Positions 54,418 to 61,946 of a stretch of DNA of 64,000 nucleotides are shown here, piece by piece. Position 1 is the stretch's first letter; each line of letters starts with the position of its first letter. A program made the position numbers and the translations under genes. The notes under the pieces were generated by a model, which saw nothing but the letters and a program-made list of their open reading frames with translations, did not search any database and had not been told where the DNA came from. The stretch is taken from positions 620,001 to 684,000 of the forward strand of contig CANNBV010000002.1 of the NCBI GenBank assembly GCA_947502975.1. The letters are read 5' to 3'. The stretch is from an uncultured Flavobacteriaceae bacterium. GTDB taxonomy: Bacteria > Bacteroidota > Bacteroidia > Flavobacteriales > Flavobacteriaceae.

Positions 54418-54565
54418 ATAAAATCCATTATTTTTTTAATATATAATTATATTAAACCAATTAATTTATCTAATATAATTACTACTACTTTTTTTATTAT
54501 AAACTTTACTAGTTTAATATAATAAAAAATGATTTTAATTTAAGGTTTGTTTTTTATTAAAAAAA

Positions 54566-54685
54566 TGGAGAGTCGAACCCAAAACCTTATAAATTGAAAA
54601 ACATGAAATTTAAACTAAAACAAAAATTTATTTTTAAATATAATTTTTTGATTTGATAATAATTACGGTTTTGGGTTCGACTCCA
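54566..54685. repeat. Inverted repeat pair with tRNA-3'-end-like arms
   Basis: The segment at 54566-54586 (TGGAG, AG, TCGAACCCAAAACC) is the complement of 54667-54685 (GGTTTTGGGTTCGACTCCA) apart from a 2-base insertion. GGTTCGACTCC resembles a tRNA T-arm. About 80 bp of AT-rich DNA lie between. Possibly degenerate attachment sites or a hairpin after the subtilisin gene. Confidence 0.6.
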
Positions 54686-54767
54686 TTGAAATTGCAAGTC
54701 TATTAATTTTTTGTTTTTTTTCCTTCTATTTTAGTAGACTTCAAATAACATTAGATAATCAGTAAAT

Positions 54768-57017
54768 CTAGTTTTTAACGACTCTAATATTTTCATGTTT
54801 ATTGGAATTAGTCAAAGATAAAAAATATACCCCTGATTGTAAGTTTTCTAAATTTATAGAATAACCTATATCTTTTTGTACAACAGTAAAATCTTTAACT
54901 TTTTTTCCAAGTGTATTAAACAGTTCAATATTTGAATACTCGAGGTTGGTTTTAAGTATAATGAAATTGCTAGTTGGGTTAGGATAAATTTTAACTGCTT
55001 GGATCGCTTTTTTTTCATTTGTCCCTAACGACTGTTCAACTAAAAACATAGCTAACCAAGCATCAATTTTTCCTCTTCCCCAAGTATTGTTATTTGTATT
55101 TCCAGTAAAACTATCTTGAATAGCTGTATTGTCAAGAATAGCCTTAATGTCATTTACGTTAAGATTAGGTCTGGCTTGCAACCATAGTGCAATTATACCA
55201 GTTACAACTGGTGCAGACATGGATGTTCCCTGTAGCCTGCCAAACCACCAATTTTTAAAACCATCGGTTACTCCAGATACCACTTTTGGGCTAGTACTCG
55301 TAAAGTTATTGTCAAAAGAATTAACAGAGGATACTACTACATTTCCTGGAGCTGTAATGTCAGGTTTAATTCTACCGTCTACAGTAGGGCCTATACTAGA
55401 AAAAGGAGCTATATCTCCAAGAGTATTAGGAATATTGTGACTATTTCCAGAAAAATCTACATAACTACTTTTAGAAGTGTAAGCCCCAACCGTTATAATA
55501 TCATTAGCAGTTCCACCTATTTCCGCTACAGTAAAATTAGTGTCTCCATCTTCTACATTAGCATAGGCATAGTTTTCAAATACAGCTGTTTCTTTTTCAG
55601 AGTTGCACCAAGCATGTATTGTTGTGTTTTCAGCTTTAATTTCAAGAACAAAGATATCTCCGTCATTTAACGATAGGTCATTGGAATAGTTAACAGTAAC
55701 TAAAGCTCGTGGTTTAAGATTTGGTTCTGGATTAGGTATTGCATAATTTATAATCCATTTATCGCTATCACTGCTGTCATTTAATTCAATTTGATTATTA
55801 GAACTGTTATTTGTATTGTAATACTCTGGATTTACAGCAATCCAATTATCCGTTATGGTCTTATAAATACTAAAACTGATATCAAAATTAGTATTTACAT
55901 TTCCCCATATATCGATTGCCACTGATGGTTTTTGATTATTCTCAACAAAATAGTATTTGGTTTCTTTAGTATTAAATGTAGATGAAGCATGGATTTTTTT
56001 ATTCCCTTCGTTACCAGCAGACCCCACAATTATAATCCCATCACCTGATAAGTCATCGATCTCTTGGTCTAGTATGGAAGAACCATCATGAGCACCAAAA
56101 TGTGAGCCTAAGCTCATATTTATTACAATTGGTTTATTAATGGATTTAGCATAATTGACCAAATAGTTTAGGGCATCTATAATGTTCGTACTGTTATTTG
56201 AAATTTGTTGATTTATTGTTGGTTGATAAGAAACCAAAACGATTTCACTATTGTATGCTATGCCTCTATAGTCATTACTTGAATTATTAGTTCCAATACC
56301 AGTAGCAATACCTGTAACATGTGTTCCATGAGATTCCGTATTTGTATCTATTTGTTTTGTTAAGATTTGGGTTTCTCCAACATATTCTGTTCCGTAATTG
56401 TATCCTGCTGGGGATAACCCACTGATATCATTTTGAATCCAAACTTTACTTATTCTTAAGTCTCCATTAGCGTCTTTAAATGTAGGATGTGTAAAGTCGA
56501 ATCCCGTATCAATTATTCCGACAACAACTCCAGTACCGTCATAACTGGAATTAAGACCTAAGCCTTCATGTACTTCATCTGTATTAGTAAAGAACCGCGC
56601 TTCATCTAGTAAAGGCCTGCTAGGAACTCCGATGTCTAGATATTTAACACAATCATTATTTGATACCAACTCAAAACTGTCTATTGGCACTAGTGCGGTA
56701 ATTGTATGTTTGCTACCCGTATTTAAAAGAATTGGTAAATCTCTAATGTTGTCAATGGAACAACTTTCATTGAGAAGTATGGCAGTATTAACATAATCTA
56801 TTCCTTTTTTTGTTATGGAATTTGTTTTTGAAGAGGCATTATTTCCATTAAGAAATAAAGCGGTAGAAGCTGAATACTTTGAGTTAATCGGTTTAAGGTA
56901 GGCTTGTTTCTGAGTTTTATCTTTTGGTTTTTCAATTAATAGTTTTTGTCCGAATGCGATAGAGCATACAAATACAAATAATAAAGTAAAGGCTAATTTC
57001 AATTGGACTGGTTTCAT
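54768..57017 (-). CDS. T9SS-secreted subtilisin-family (S8) serine protease
   Basis: 749 residues with signal peptide (IAFGQ). The catalytic triad is intact: VVGIIDTGFDFTHP (Asp170), ESHGTHVTG (His230) and LQGTSMSAPVVTGI (Ser, about residue 597). An Asn oxyanion residue lies in GSAGNEGN. A PA-like/insert segment spans ~335-490. The last ~75 residues are a T9SS type A signal (IYPNPTSNFIILK, LQSGVYFLSLTN). It degrades proteins at the surface or outside the cell. The leader before its start codon can form an elaborate RNA structure. Confidence 0.93.
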   Translation of the reverse strand: MKPVQLKLAFTLLFVFVCSIAFGQKLLIEKPKDKTQKQAYLKPINSKYSASTALFLNGNNASSKTNSITKKGIDYVNTAILLNESCSIDNIRDLPILLNTGSKHTITALVPIDSFELVSNNDCVKYLDIGVPSRPLLDEARFFTNTDEVHEGLGLNSSYDGTGVVVGIIDTGFDFTHPTFKDANGDLRISKVWIQNDISGLSPAGYNYGTEYVGETQILTKQIDTNTESHGTHVTGIATGIGTNNSSNDYRGIAYNSEIVLVSYQPTINQQISNNSTNIIDALNYLVNYAKSINKPIVINMSLGSHFGAHDGSSILDQEIDDLSGDGIIIVGSAGNEGNKKIHASSTFNTKETKYYFVENNQKPSVAIDIWGNVNTNFDISFSIYKTITDNWIAVNPEYYNTNNSSNNQIELNDSSDSDKWIINYAIPNPEPNLKPRALVTVNYSNDLSLNDGDIFVLEIKAENTTIHAWCNSEKETAVFENYAYANVEDGDTNFTVAEIGGTANDIITVGAYTSKSSYVDFSGNSHNIPNTLGDIAPFSSIGPTVDGRIKPDITAPGNVVVSSVNSFDNNFTSTSPKVVSGVTDGFKNWWFGRLQGTSMSAPVVTGIIALWLQARPNLNVNDIKAILDNTAIQDSFTGNTNNNTWGRGKIDAWLAMFLVEQSLGTNEKKAIQAVKIYPNPTSNFIILKTNLEYSNIELFNTLGKKVKDFTVVQKDIGYSINLENLQSGVYFLSLTNSNKHENIRVVKN

Positions 57018-57037
57018 AAGTAAAGGTTTTACTCACC

Positions 57038-57198
57038 CAGTCCCAAAGTGAAGGTTGTAAATAAATAAGCGTGGGACTGTAGCTTACCGTCAAGGAGGTA
57101 CTGGTATACCCAATGCACAAATAAACTAAGCCCACGCCGTAGCGCAAGCGAATTGTCTATTTATCTTGTGCATCTAAAAATTACCAGTTTTCCTTGAC
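57038..57198 (-). ncRNA. Structured leader with pseudoknot and competing hairpin, riboswitch-like
   Basis: Read on the minus strand toward the start codon at 57017. A long stem forms from GTCAAGGA/TCCTTGAC (57198-57191 with 57096-57089), ACTGGTA/TACCAGT (57188-57182 with 57106-57100) and ATGCACAA/TTGTGCAT (57173-57166 with 57120-57113). Its loop holds GCGTGGG (57137-57131), which complements CCCACGC (57075-57069) outside the stem, giving a pseudoknot. The overlapping CAGTCCCA (57079-57072) can instead pair with TGGGACTG (57045-57038) near the start codon. The two states exclude each other. No known riboswitch class is recognised. Confidence 0.55.
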
Positions 57199-57365
57199 AA
57201 GATTAAATAGCTAACGCTATACTATATTTTCTGGTACTAAATTACATGAAATTTTTTAAAAGAAAATATTCCTGTTTTCATTTTAGGAATCTCTAATTCA
57301 TTGTAAACATAAAAAGTTTTCTTTAAAACAAACTTTTTTGTATTTTAGATTTTTAAAATACTTGT

Positions 57366-58280
57366 ATGATTTCTCAAAAACAACATTATCAAAACTTTAA
57401 AGATGCTTATTTTCTAATAGAAGAGCTTAGAGCTCCTGTATTCCTTAAAACAGAATTAGATGTTGTGTATAATGATTTTGTAAGGTGGGAAAATAATGAA
57501 TTATTATGGCCTCATGTAGATTTTGAAAAGAATGCACAACGAAGATATAGTTATGTTGAATATACTTGGTTAAAGATTGTTGAACAGCTAAGGTTTTACG
57601 GATTTGCGTACCATATGATTGAAGATTATCTTTTATGTCTATCTGAGATTATTGATAATGAATTACTTGTTAAGGGATACAACGCTAAAAAAGAGAAAAT
57701 ACTTGAAATTTACGACGAGGAAGAGGCAGAAGAATTTATGCGGGATATTGACAATATTAATCCAGCCGAGTCATTAAAGTTTTCGTTACTAGAGATGCTT
57801 ATTATAAATGCCATAACTTATAATGACATAGTATCAGTATTATTCTTTAATGATATACCAGGTCTTTGTCTTCCAATATCAGGTGAGGTGTACAAAGAAA
57901 TTGAAAGTCATAATGATTCTGAATACCTTGAATATTTAAAGAAAACGCATTTGTCTATTTCAATTACGGGAATTATTAAAAAATTTATCGTAAAAGATAT
58001 TGATATACAAAGTAATGCAGATAGGTTTAAATCTATTTTAACTAAAAGTGAACATAATCTTCTAAAAGTTGTTAGAAAAAAATACAAAAACATTAAGAGT
58101 ATAAAGATAAGGTTTGAATCTAATGAGATGAAAATGATTGAAATTAAGACAACAAAGAAAGCGTCAGTAGAAAGCCGTCTGTTGGAACATATAAAAAAAG
58201 GAGATTATTCAAATATTCAAATTGAATCTGTAAATGGTAAAATTGTGAATTTTGAAAATACTCAAAAATATAAATTATGA
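57366..58280 (+). CDS. HTH-like protein of a serine-recombinase element, unknown function
   Basis: 304 residues, no signal peptide. Residues ~58-90 (RRYSYVEYTWLKIVEQLRFYGFAYHMIEDYL) have the look of a MerR-type helix-turn-helix, with YSYVEYTWL and LRFYGF at the usual spacing. The middle is helical (YDEEEAEEFMRDIDN), and the C-terminus is Lys-rich (VRKKYKNIKSIKIRFE). It is the first of four overlapping ORFs ending with the recombinase, so it may be an element-encoded regulator or recombination directionality factor (inference). Confidence 0.55.
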   Translation: MISQKQHYQNFKDAYFLIEELRAPVFLKTELDVVYNDFVRWENNELLWPHVDFEKNAQRRYSYVEYTWLKIVEQLRFYGFAYHMIEDYLLCLSEIIDNELLVKGYNAKKEKILEIYDEEEAEEFMRDIDNINPAESLKFSLLEMLIINAITYNDIVSVLFFNDIPGLCLPISGEVYKEIESHNDSEYLEYLKKTHLSISITGIIKKFIVKDIDIQSNADRFKSILTKSEHNLLKVVRKKYKNIKSIKIRFESNEMKMIEIKTTKKASVESRLLEHIKKGDYSNIQIESVNGKIVNFENTQKYKL

Positions 58281-58390
58281 TACTGAACACATCAGATCAT
58301 TTAATAAACAGTAAACCTATCATAGAAAGTGAAGGTGATGCACATGTTAATGAAACATGTTATCAATTAGTGAAACAAAACGAATATTGA
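58277..58390 (+). CDS. 37-residue ORF overlapping the HTH-like gene by ATGA
   Basis: MILNTSDHLINSKPIIESEG, then DAHVNETCYQLVKQNEY. It starts inside the stop of the preceding gene (ATGA, 58277-58280) and overlaps the next ORF by 34 bp in another frame. Tight overlap supports translation, but a random ORF is possible. No family recognised. Confidence 0.4.
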   Translation: MILNTSDHLINSKPIIESEGDAHVNETCYQLVKQNEY

Positions 58391-58500
58391 ATGCTAATAG
58401 AAACGAAAAGTTAAACGATAAAGAAGTAAAGCAAGTTCTCAAATTATTAGAAGAATTTGCTTTAATGAGTATTGAGTTATATAAAAATTCAGAGTTATGA
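58357..58500 (+). CDS. 47-residue helical protein overlapping the recombinase by ATGA
   Basis: MLSISETKRILNANRNEKLND, then a helical KEVKQVLKLLEEFALMSIEL segment. Its TGA stop (58498-58500) overlaps the ATG of the recombinase (58497), the classical coupling overlap. ISETKRILNANRNEKLNDKEV is a pattern seen in small proteins next to Bacteroidota serine recombinases, by recollection. A recombinase partner or regulator is plausible. Confidence 0.6.
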   Translation: MLSISETKRILNANRNEKLNDKEVKQVLKLLEEFALMSIELYKNSEL

Positions 58501-60083
58501 AAAGAGCAGTAATTATGTGCCGTGTGAGTAGTGATGAGCAAGCTAAAGGCTATAGCTTAGATGTTCAATTTGAACAACTAACAAAATATTGTCATAGAAA
58601 TAACATTGAAGTTGTTAAGCATTATAAAGAAGATTATTCTGCTAAAAACTTTAATAGGCCAGAGTTCAATAAGTTTTTAGATTATGCTAAAAAACACAAG
58701 AATGAGTTGGATTATCTTTTCATAACAACTTGGGATAGGTTTTCAAGAAATATGACAGATGCAAATCTAATGCTAAGAAAACTTAGAACTTTTGGTATAG
58801 AAGTGCAAGCAATTGAACAACCTATTGATTTTTCTATACCTGAGAGTAAAGCCATGTTGGCGATTTATTTAGTATTTCCTGAAATAGATAATGATAGGAG
58901 GTCATTAAAAATTAGAGGAGGTATAAGGGGTTCTCTAAAAGCAGGTAGATGGTGTCGCCAAGCTCCATTTGGATATGAAAATACACGAGATGTGGATAAT
59001 AAACCTATCATTATTCCAAGTGATAAAGCCAAATATGTAAAAAAGATTTATCAAGAAATACTCAAAGGGAAATCGCAATCAGAGATTAGGCAAGATTTGA
59101 GGAGAGTAGGTATGAATATTAGTAGAAATAATATATCACTAATTCTAAAAAACCCTATGTATATGGGGAAAATTGTAGTTCCTGCATATGAAGAAGAACC
59201 TAAAGTGCTAGTCGAAGGCAAACATGAAGGTATTATATCAAAAGAGTTGTTTTATCAAGTGCAAAATGTTTTAGGAAATAGAAGAAAGATATCTAGTAAA
59301 CCAGCGTATAATTCTAAAAGGGAAGAATTGCCCTTACGCGGTTTATTATATTGTTCAAAATGTAGCAGTAAATTGACAGGTAGTCCGTCAAGAAGTCAAA
59401 CAGGAAAGCAATACTTTTACTATCACTGTAATAATTGCAAAGAAGAACGAATCTCAGCAAAAAAAGTTGATTTAACTATAGAGGCTATTCTTAATGATTT
59501 TAGATTTGTTAAAGGTGCAGAAACAATTTATGAAATGATGATTCAAAAATTACTTTTAGGAAATGAACAAGAAATAGTCTTAAAGCGTAAAAAACTAGAA
59601 GAAGCCTTAAAAACCACAACTCAAAGATTGGAAAATCTTCAAGACTTATTGGTAGATGGTAAGATTAATCCTGATTCATTTTCGGAAGCGCACAATCGTT
59701 ATAATTTAAATCGAGAAGAAATATTAGATAAAATTAAGGAGCTTAAAACAACAAATAGTCAATATAAAATATGGCTCAAAAAAGGAATTCATTTATTAAA
59801 AAACTTAAAGGAACACTATAAAAATTCATCAGTTAATGAGAAGCAAAAATTAATAAGTTCGATATTTCCTGAAAATTTATTTTTTGAAGAAAAAAAATGT
59901 CGAACTACTAGAATTAATGAAGTGTTACGCCTTATATTGCAGATAGACAATGATTTAGGTAATAAAAAAAGAGGACAACTTTCTGAAAAATTAAAGTTGT
60001 CCTCTCGAGTGGAGTCGGAGAGAATCGAACTCTCGTCCAAACAAGTAACCAAAGAGTTTTCTACACGCTTAGTCTATTCTTAG
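58497..60083 (+). CDS. Large serine recombinase running antisense into the tmRNA gene
   Basis: 528 residues. Resolvase domain with CRVSSDEQ (catalytic Ser11), WDRFSRNMTDA with catalytic Arg, and the 120-140 helix; Recombinase domain (GRWCRQAPFGYEN, IYQEILKGKSQSEIRQDL, NPMYMGKI); zinc ribbon YCSKCSS...CNNCK; C-terminal coiled coil (LKRKKLEEALKTTTQRLENLQDLL). Residues ~505-528 are translated from sequence complementary to the tmRNA 3' part, and residues ~492-503 from its terminator. The native end has probably been replaced on integration, or the gene evolved to end there. It is the likely integrase of the 57366-60083 element. Confidence 0.92.
   Translation: MKRAVIMCRVSSDEQAKGYSLDVQFEQLTKYCHRNNIEVVKHYKEDYSAKNFNRPEFNKFLDYAKKHKNELDYLFITTWDRFSRNMTDANLMLRKLRTFGIEVQAIEQPIDFSIPESKAMLAIYLVFPEIDNDRRSLKIRGGIRGSLKAGRWCRQAPFGYENTRDVDNKPIIIPSDKAKYVKKIYQEILKGKSQSEIRQDLRRVGMNISRNNISLILKNPMYMGKIVVPAYEEEPKVLVEGKHEGIISKELFYQVQNVLGNRRKISSKPAYNSKREELPLRGLLYCSKCSSKLTGSPSRSQTGKQYFYYHCNNCKEERISAKKVDLTIEAILNDFRFVKGAETIYEMMIQKLLLGNEQEIVLKRKKLEEALKTTTQRLENLQDLLVDGKINPDSFSEAHNRYNLNREEILDKIKELKTTNSQYKIWLKKGIHLLKNLKEHYKNSSVNEKQKLISSIFPENLFFEEKKCRTTRINEVLRLILQIDNDLGNKKRGQLSEKLKLSSRVESERIELSSKQVTKEFSTRLVYS
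59963..60005 (-). terminator. tmRNA terminator inside the recombinase coding region
   Basis: GAGGACAACTTT (59971-59982) pairs perfectly with AAAGTTGTCCTC (59993-60004); on the minus strand a run of seven T follows. It begins 5 bases past the tmRNA 3' end and lies within the recombinase gene on the other strand. Confidence 0.9.
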
Positions 60084-60401
60084 GTTTTCGATTGTAAACT
60101 GGTTAAAGACAACCTACTTACAACTTATCTTCTTTAGCTTCAAAAAGGCGTCAAAGCGCCACCTTTTCTATATTGACATTTACGATGCCTCAAAATAGAA
60201 CGCCGTCAATCAAGGCTTTCTGGAGACATAAAGCTTGCTCACCTTGTGAGCCTAGGCTAATTCTACTATAATTCGAATTATGCAGCTAAAGCGTAGTTAT
60301 TCTCGCCGTTTAAAATTTGGTCTAGCCTTTAACGTGTTTCAATGCCATTACACGACGTGCTTACCGTTCAATTAATCTCGCTGTCAAAACCAGTCGACCC
60401 C
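60010..60401 (-). ncRNA. ssrA: Transfer-messenger RNA (tmRNA)
   Basis: About 392 nt. The 5' end GGGGTCG (60401-60395) pairs with CGACTCC (60017-60011) as acceptor stem, with discriminator A at 60010; CCA is not encoded. The T-arm GAGAGTTCGATTCTC and the 5' GACTGGTTTTGACAG are typical. The tag frame reads GENNYALAA then TAA, at about 60305-60276 on the minus strand. tmRNA rescues stalled ribosomes with SmpB and tags the product for proteolysis. A serine recombinase overlaps its 3' end. Confidence 0.96.
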
Positions 60402-60484
60402 TTCAATGAGATAGGTACGCTATTTGGGCGTACCGTAATCGAATTAATCCCGAACTTGTTTCGGGAACTCAACGATAATTTTAA
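60402..60484. other. tmRNA promoter region with two short hairpins
   Basis: GGTACGC (60414-60420) and GCGTACC (60428-60434) form one stem; CCCGAA and TTCGGG near 60449-60466 form another. They lie directly upstream of the tmRNA 5' end and may belong to the neighbouring repeat element. No gene. Confidence 0.4.
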
Positions 60485-60592
60485 GTTGGGCGTTACCCAC
60501 TTTTGCTTCTAATGGCAAAAGTGGGTCGGGCTTTCCGCTATATCTTTTGCTGAAAAAGCAAAAGTATGCCGCTTCAATCCCTAACGCGGACG
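60485..60592. repeat. Structured interspersed repeat of flavobacterial type
   Basis: GC-richer than its surroundings. CCCACTTTTGC (60496-60506) pairs with GCAAAAGTGGG (60515-60525); CTTTTGCT (60544-60551) with AGCAAAAG (60557-60564); outer GCGTTA (60490-60495) with TAACGC (60582-60587). It contains GGGCTTTCCGCTATATC and GCCGCTTCAATCCCTAACGCG, words I recognise from repeats scattered through Flavobacteriaceae genomes. Probably a non-autonomous mobile repeat. Confidence 0.6.
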
Positions 60593-60738
60593 GCAAATTT
60601 ACCAAAATCTTTGTAAATCATGGTAAATCCAACTAATTTAGAGCAAAAATTATTCCAATAAATTCAGTAGTCAGTTCACAGTCGCAGTATTCAGTAGTTT
60701 GAGAACAGATAAACGATTAAACACATAAACGAATTAAC

Positions 60739-61944
60739 ATGAAGTTTGCCATCATAAAAGAACGTAAAAACCCGCCAGACCGTCGTGTGGTATTTTCACC
60801 ATCAAAATTAGCAGAAGCAAGAGAAAAATATCCAAAAGCCACTTTTAAAGTAGAAGCTTCTAATATTCGTGTGTTTTCAGATGAAGCTTACGAATCAAAA
60901 GGTTTTGAAGTATCAGAAGATATATCAGATTGTGATGTGATGATTGGTGTAAAAGAAGTGCCAATTGAAAACTTAATTCCCAATAAAAAGTACTTTTTCT
61001 TTTCACATACTATAAAAAAGCAACCTTATAACCGTAAACTACTTAAAGCGATTTTAGAAAAAAATATAGAGCTTTACGATCATGAGACCATAGTTGGTAG
61101 TAATGGTTTTAGATTAATTGGTTTTGGTCGCTATGCAGGTTTAGTAGGTGCATACAATGGCTTTAGAGCTTTAGGGCTTCGAGATGGGTTGTATAACTTA
61201 CCAAAAGTAGAAACACTTGCGGATTTAGACGAGGTGAAGCGCGAATTAGATAAAATTACACTTCCAAATATTAAAATTTTATTGTCAGGTACAGGTAAAG
61301 TAGCATTAGGAGCTAAAGAAATTTTAGACCATTTAAAAATCAAACAAGTAAGTGATGCCTTGTATTTAACCTCTAAATTTACTGAGCCAGTGTATTGTTT
61401 GGTAGATGTTATGGAATACAGCAAGAGAAAAGATGGTAAAGTAGGTGATAAGTGGGAATTTTATAAAGACCCAACGGGTTACGAAAGTAACTTTATGCCT
61501 TATGCTAAAGAAACCGATTTTTTTATAGCCGGACATTTTTATGGCAACAAAGCTCCCTATTTATTTACAAGAGAAGATGCCAAACATTCAGATTTTAATA
61601 TCAATTTAATTGCCGATATCTCTTGTGATATTGATGGCCCTGTAGCTTCTACATTGCGAGCTTCAACCATAGCAGAGCCTTTTTACGGATACCATCCAGA
61701 AACAGAAAGTGAGGTTGCTTTTAATGCCGATGGCGCCATTACTGTTATGGCAGTTGATAATTTGCCCTGCGAGCTACCAAAAGATGCCAGCGAAGGCTTT
61801 GGCGATATGTTTTTAGAACATGTTATACCTGCATTTTTTAATAATGATGCAGATGGTGTTTTAGAACGTGCCAAAATCACCGAAAACGGAAAACTCACAG
61901 AACATTTTAGTTATTTACAGCCTTATGTAGATGGTTTAGAGTAA
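60739..61944 (+). CDS. Saccharopine/alanine dehydrogenase-family NAD(P)-dependent enzyme
   Basis: 401 residues. The N-terminal AlaDH/PNT domain is clear (MKFAIIKERKNPPDRRVVFSP, VSEDISDCDVMIGVKEVPIENLIPNKKYFFFSHTIKKQPYN), followed by a nucleotide-binding half with ILLSGTGKVALGAKEILDHL near residue 185 and a DISCDIDGPVAST segment near residue 290. This is the pattern of lysine-forming saccharopine dehydrogenase (Lys1-like), which joins or splits lysine and 2-oxoglutarate. An actual role in lysine metabolism is likely but not proven. Single gene with its own leader; converges on the M48 protease gene with 2 bp between stops. Confidence 0.82.
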   Translation: MKFAIIKERKNPPDRRVVFSPSKLAEAREKYPKATFKVEASNIRVFSDEAYESKGFEVSEDISDCDVMIGVKEVPIENLIPNKKYFFFSHTIKKQPYNRKLLKAILEKNIELYDHETIVGSNGFRLIGFGRYAGLVGAYNGFRALGLRDGLYNLPKVETLADLDEVKRELDKITLPNIKILLSGTGKVALGAKEILDHLKIKQVSDALYLTSKFTEPVYCLVDVMEYSKRKDGKVGDKWEFYKDPTGYESNFMPYAKETDFFIAGHFYGNKAPYLFTREDAKHSDFNINLIADISCDIDGPVASTLRASTIAEPFYGYHPETESEVAFNADGAITVMAVDNLPCELPKDASEGFGDMFLEHVIPAFFNNDADGVLERAKITENGKLTEHFSYLQPYVDGLE

Positions 61945-61946
61945 TA

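Noticed and set aside
56932-57147. 71-residue ORF on the minus strand over the subtilisin start and its leader
   Set aside because: It overlaps the protease start in another frame, has no plausible composition, and lies in DNA better explained as structured RNA.
60011-60083. The recombinase tail as a functional protein domain
   Set aside because: These codons are the exact antisense of the conserved tmRNA 3' end, so the sequence is set by the RNA, not by the protein.
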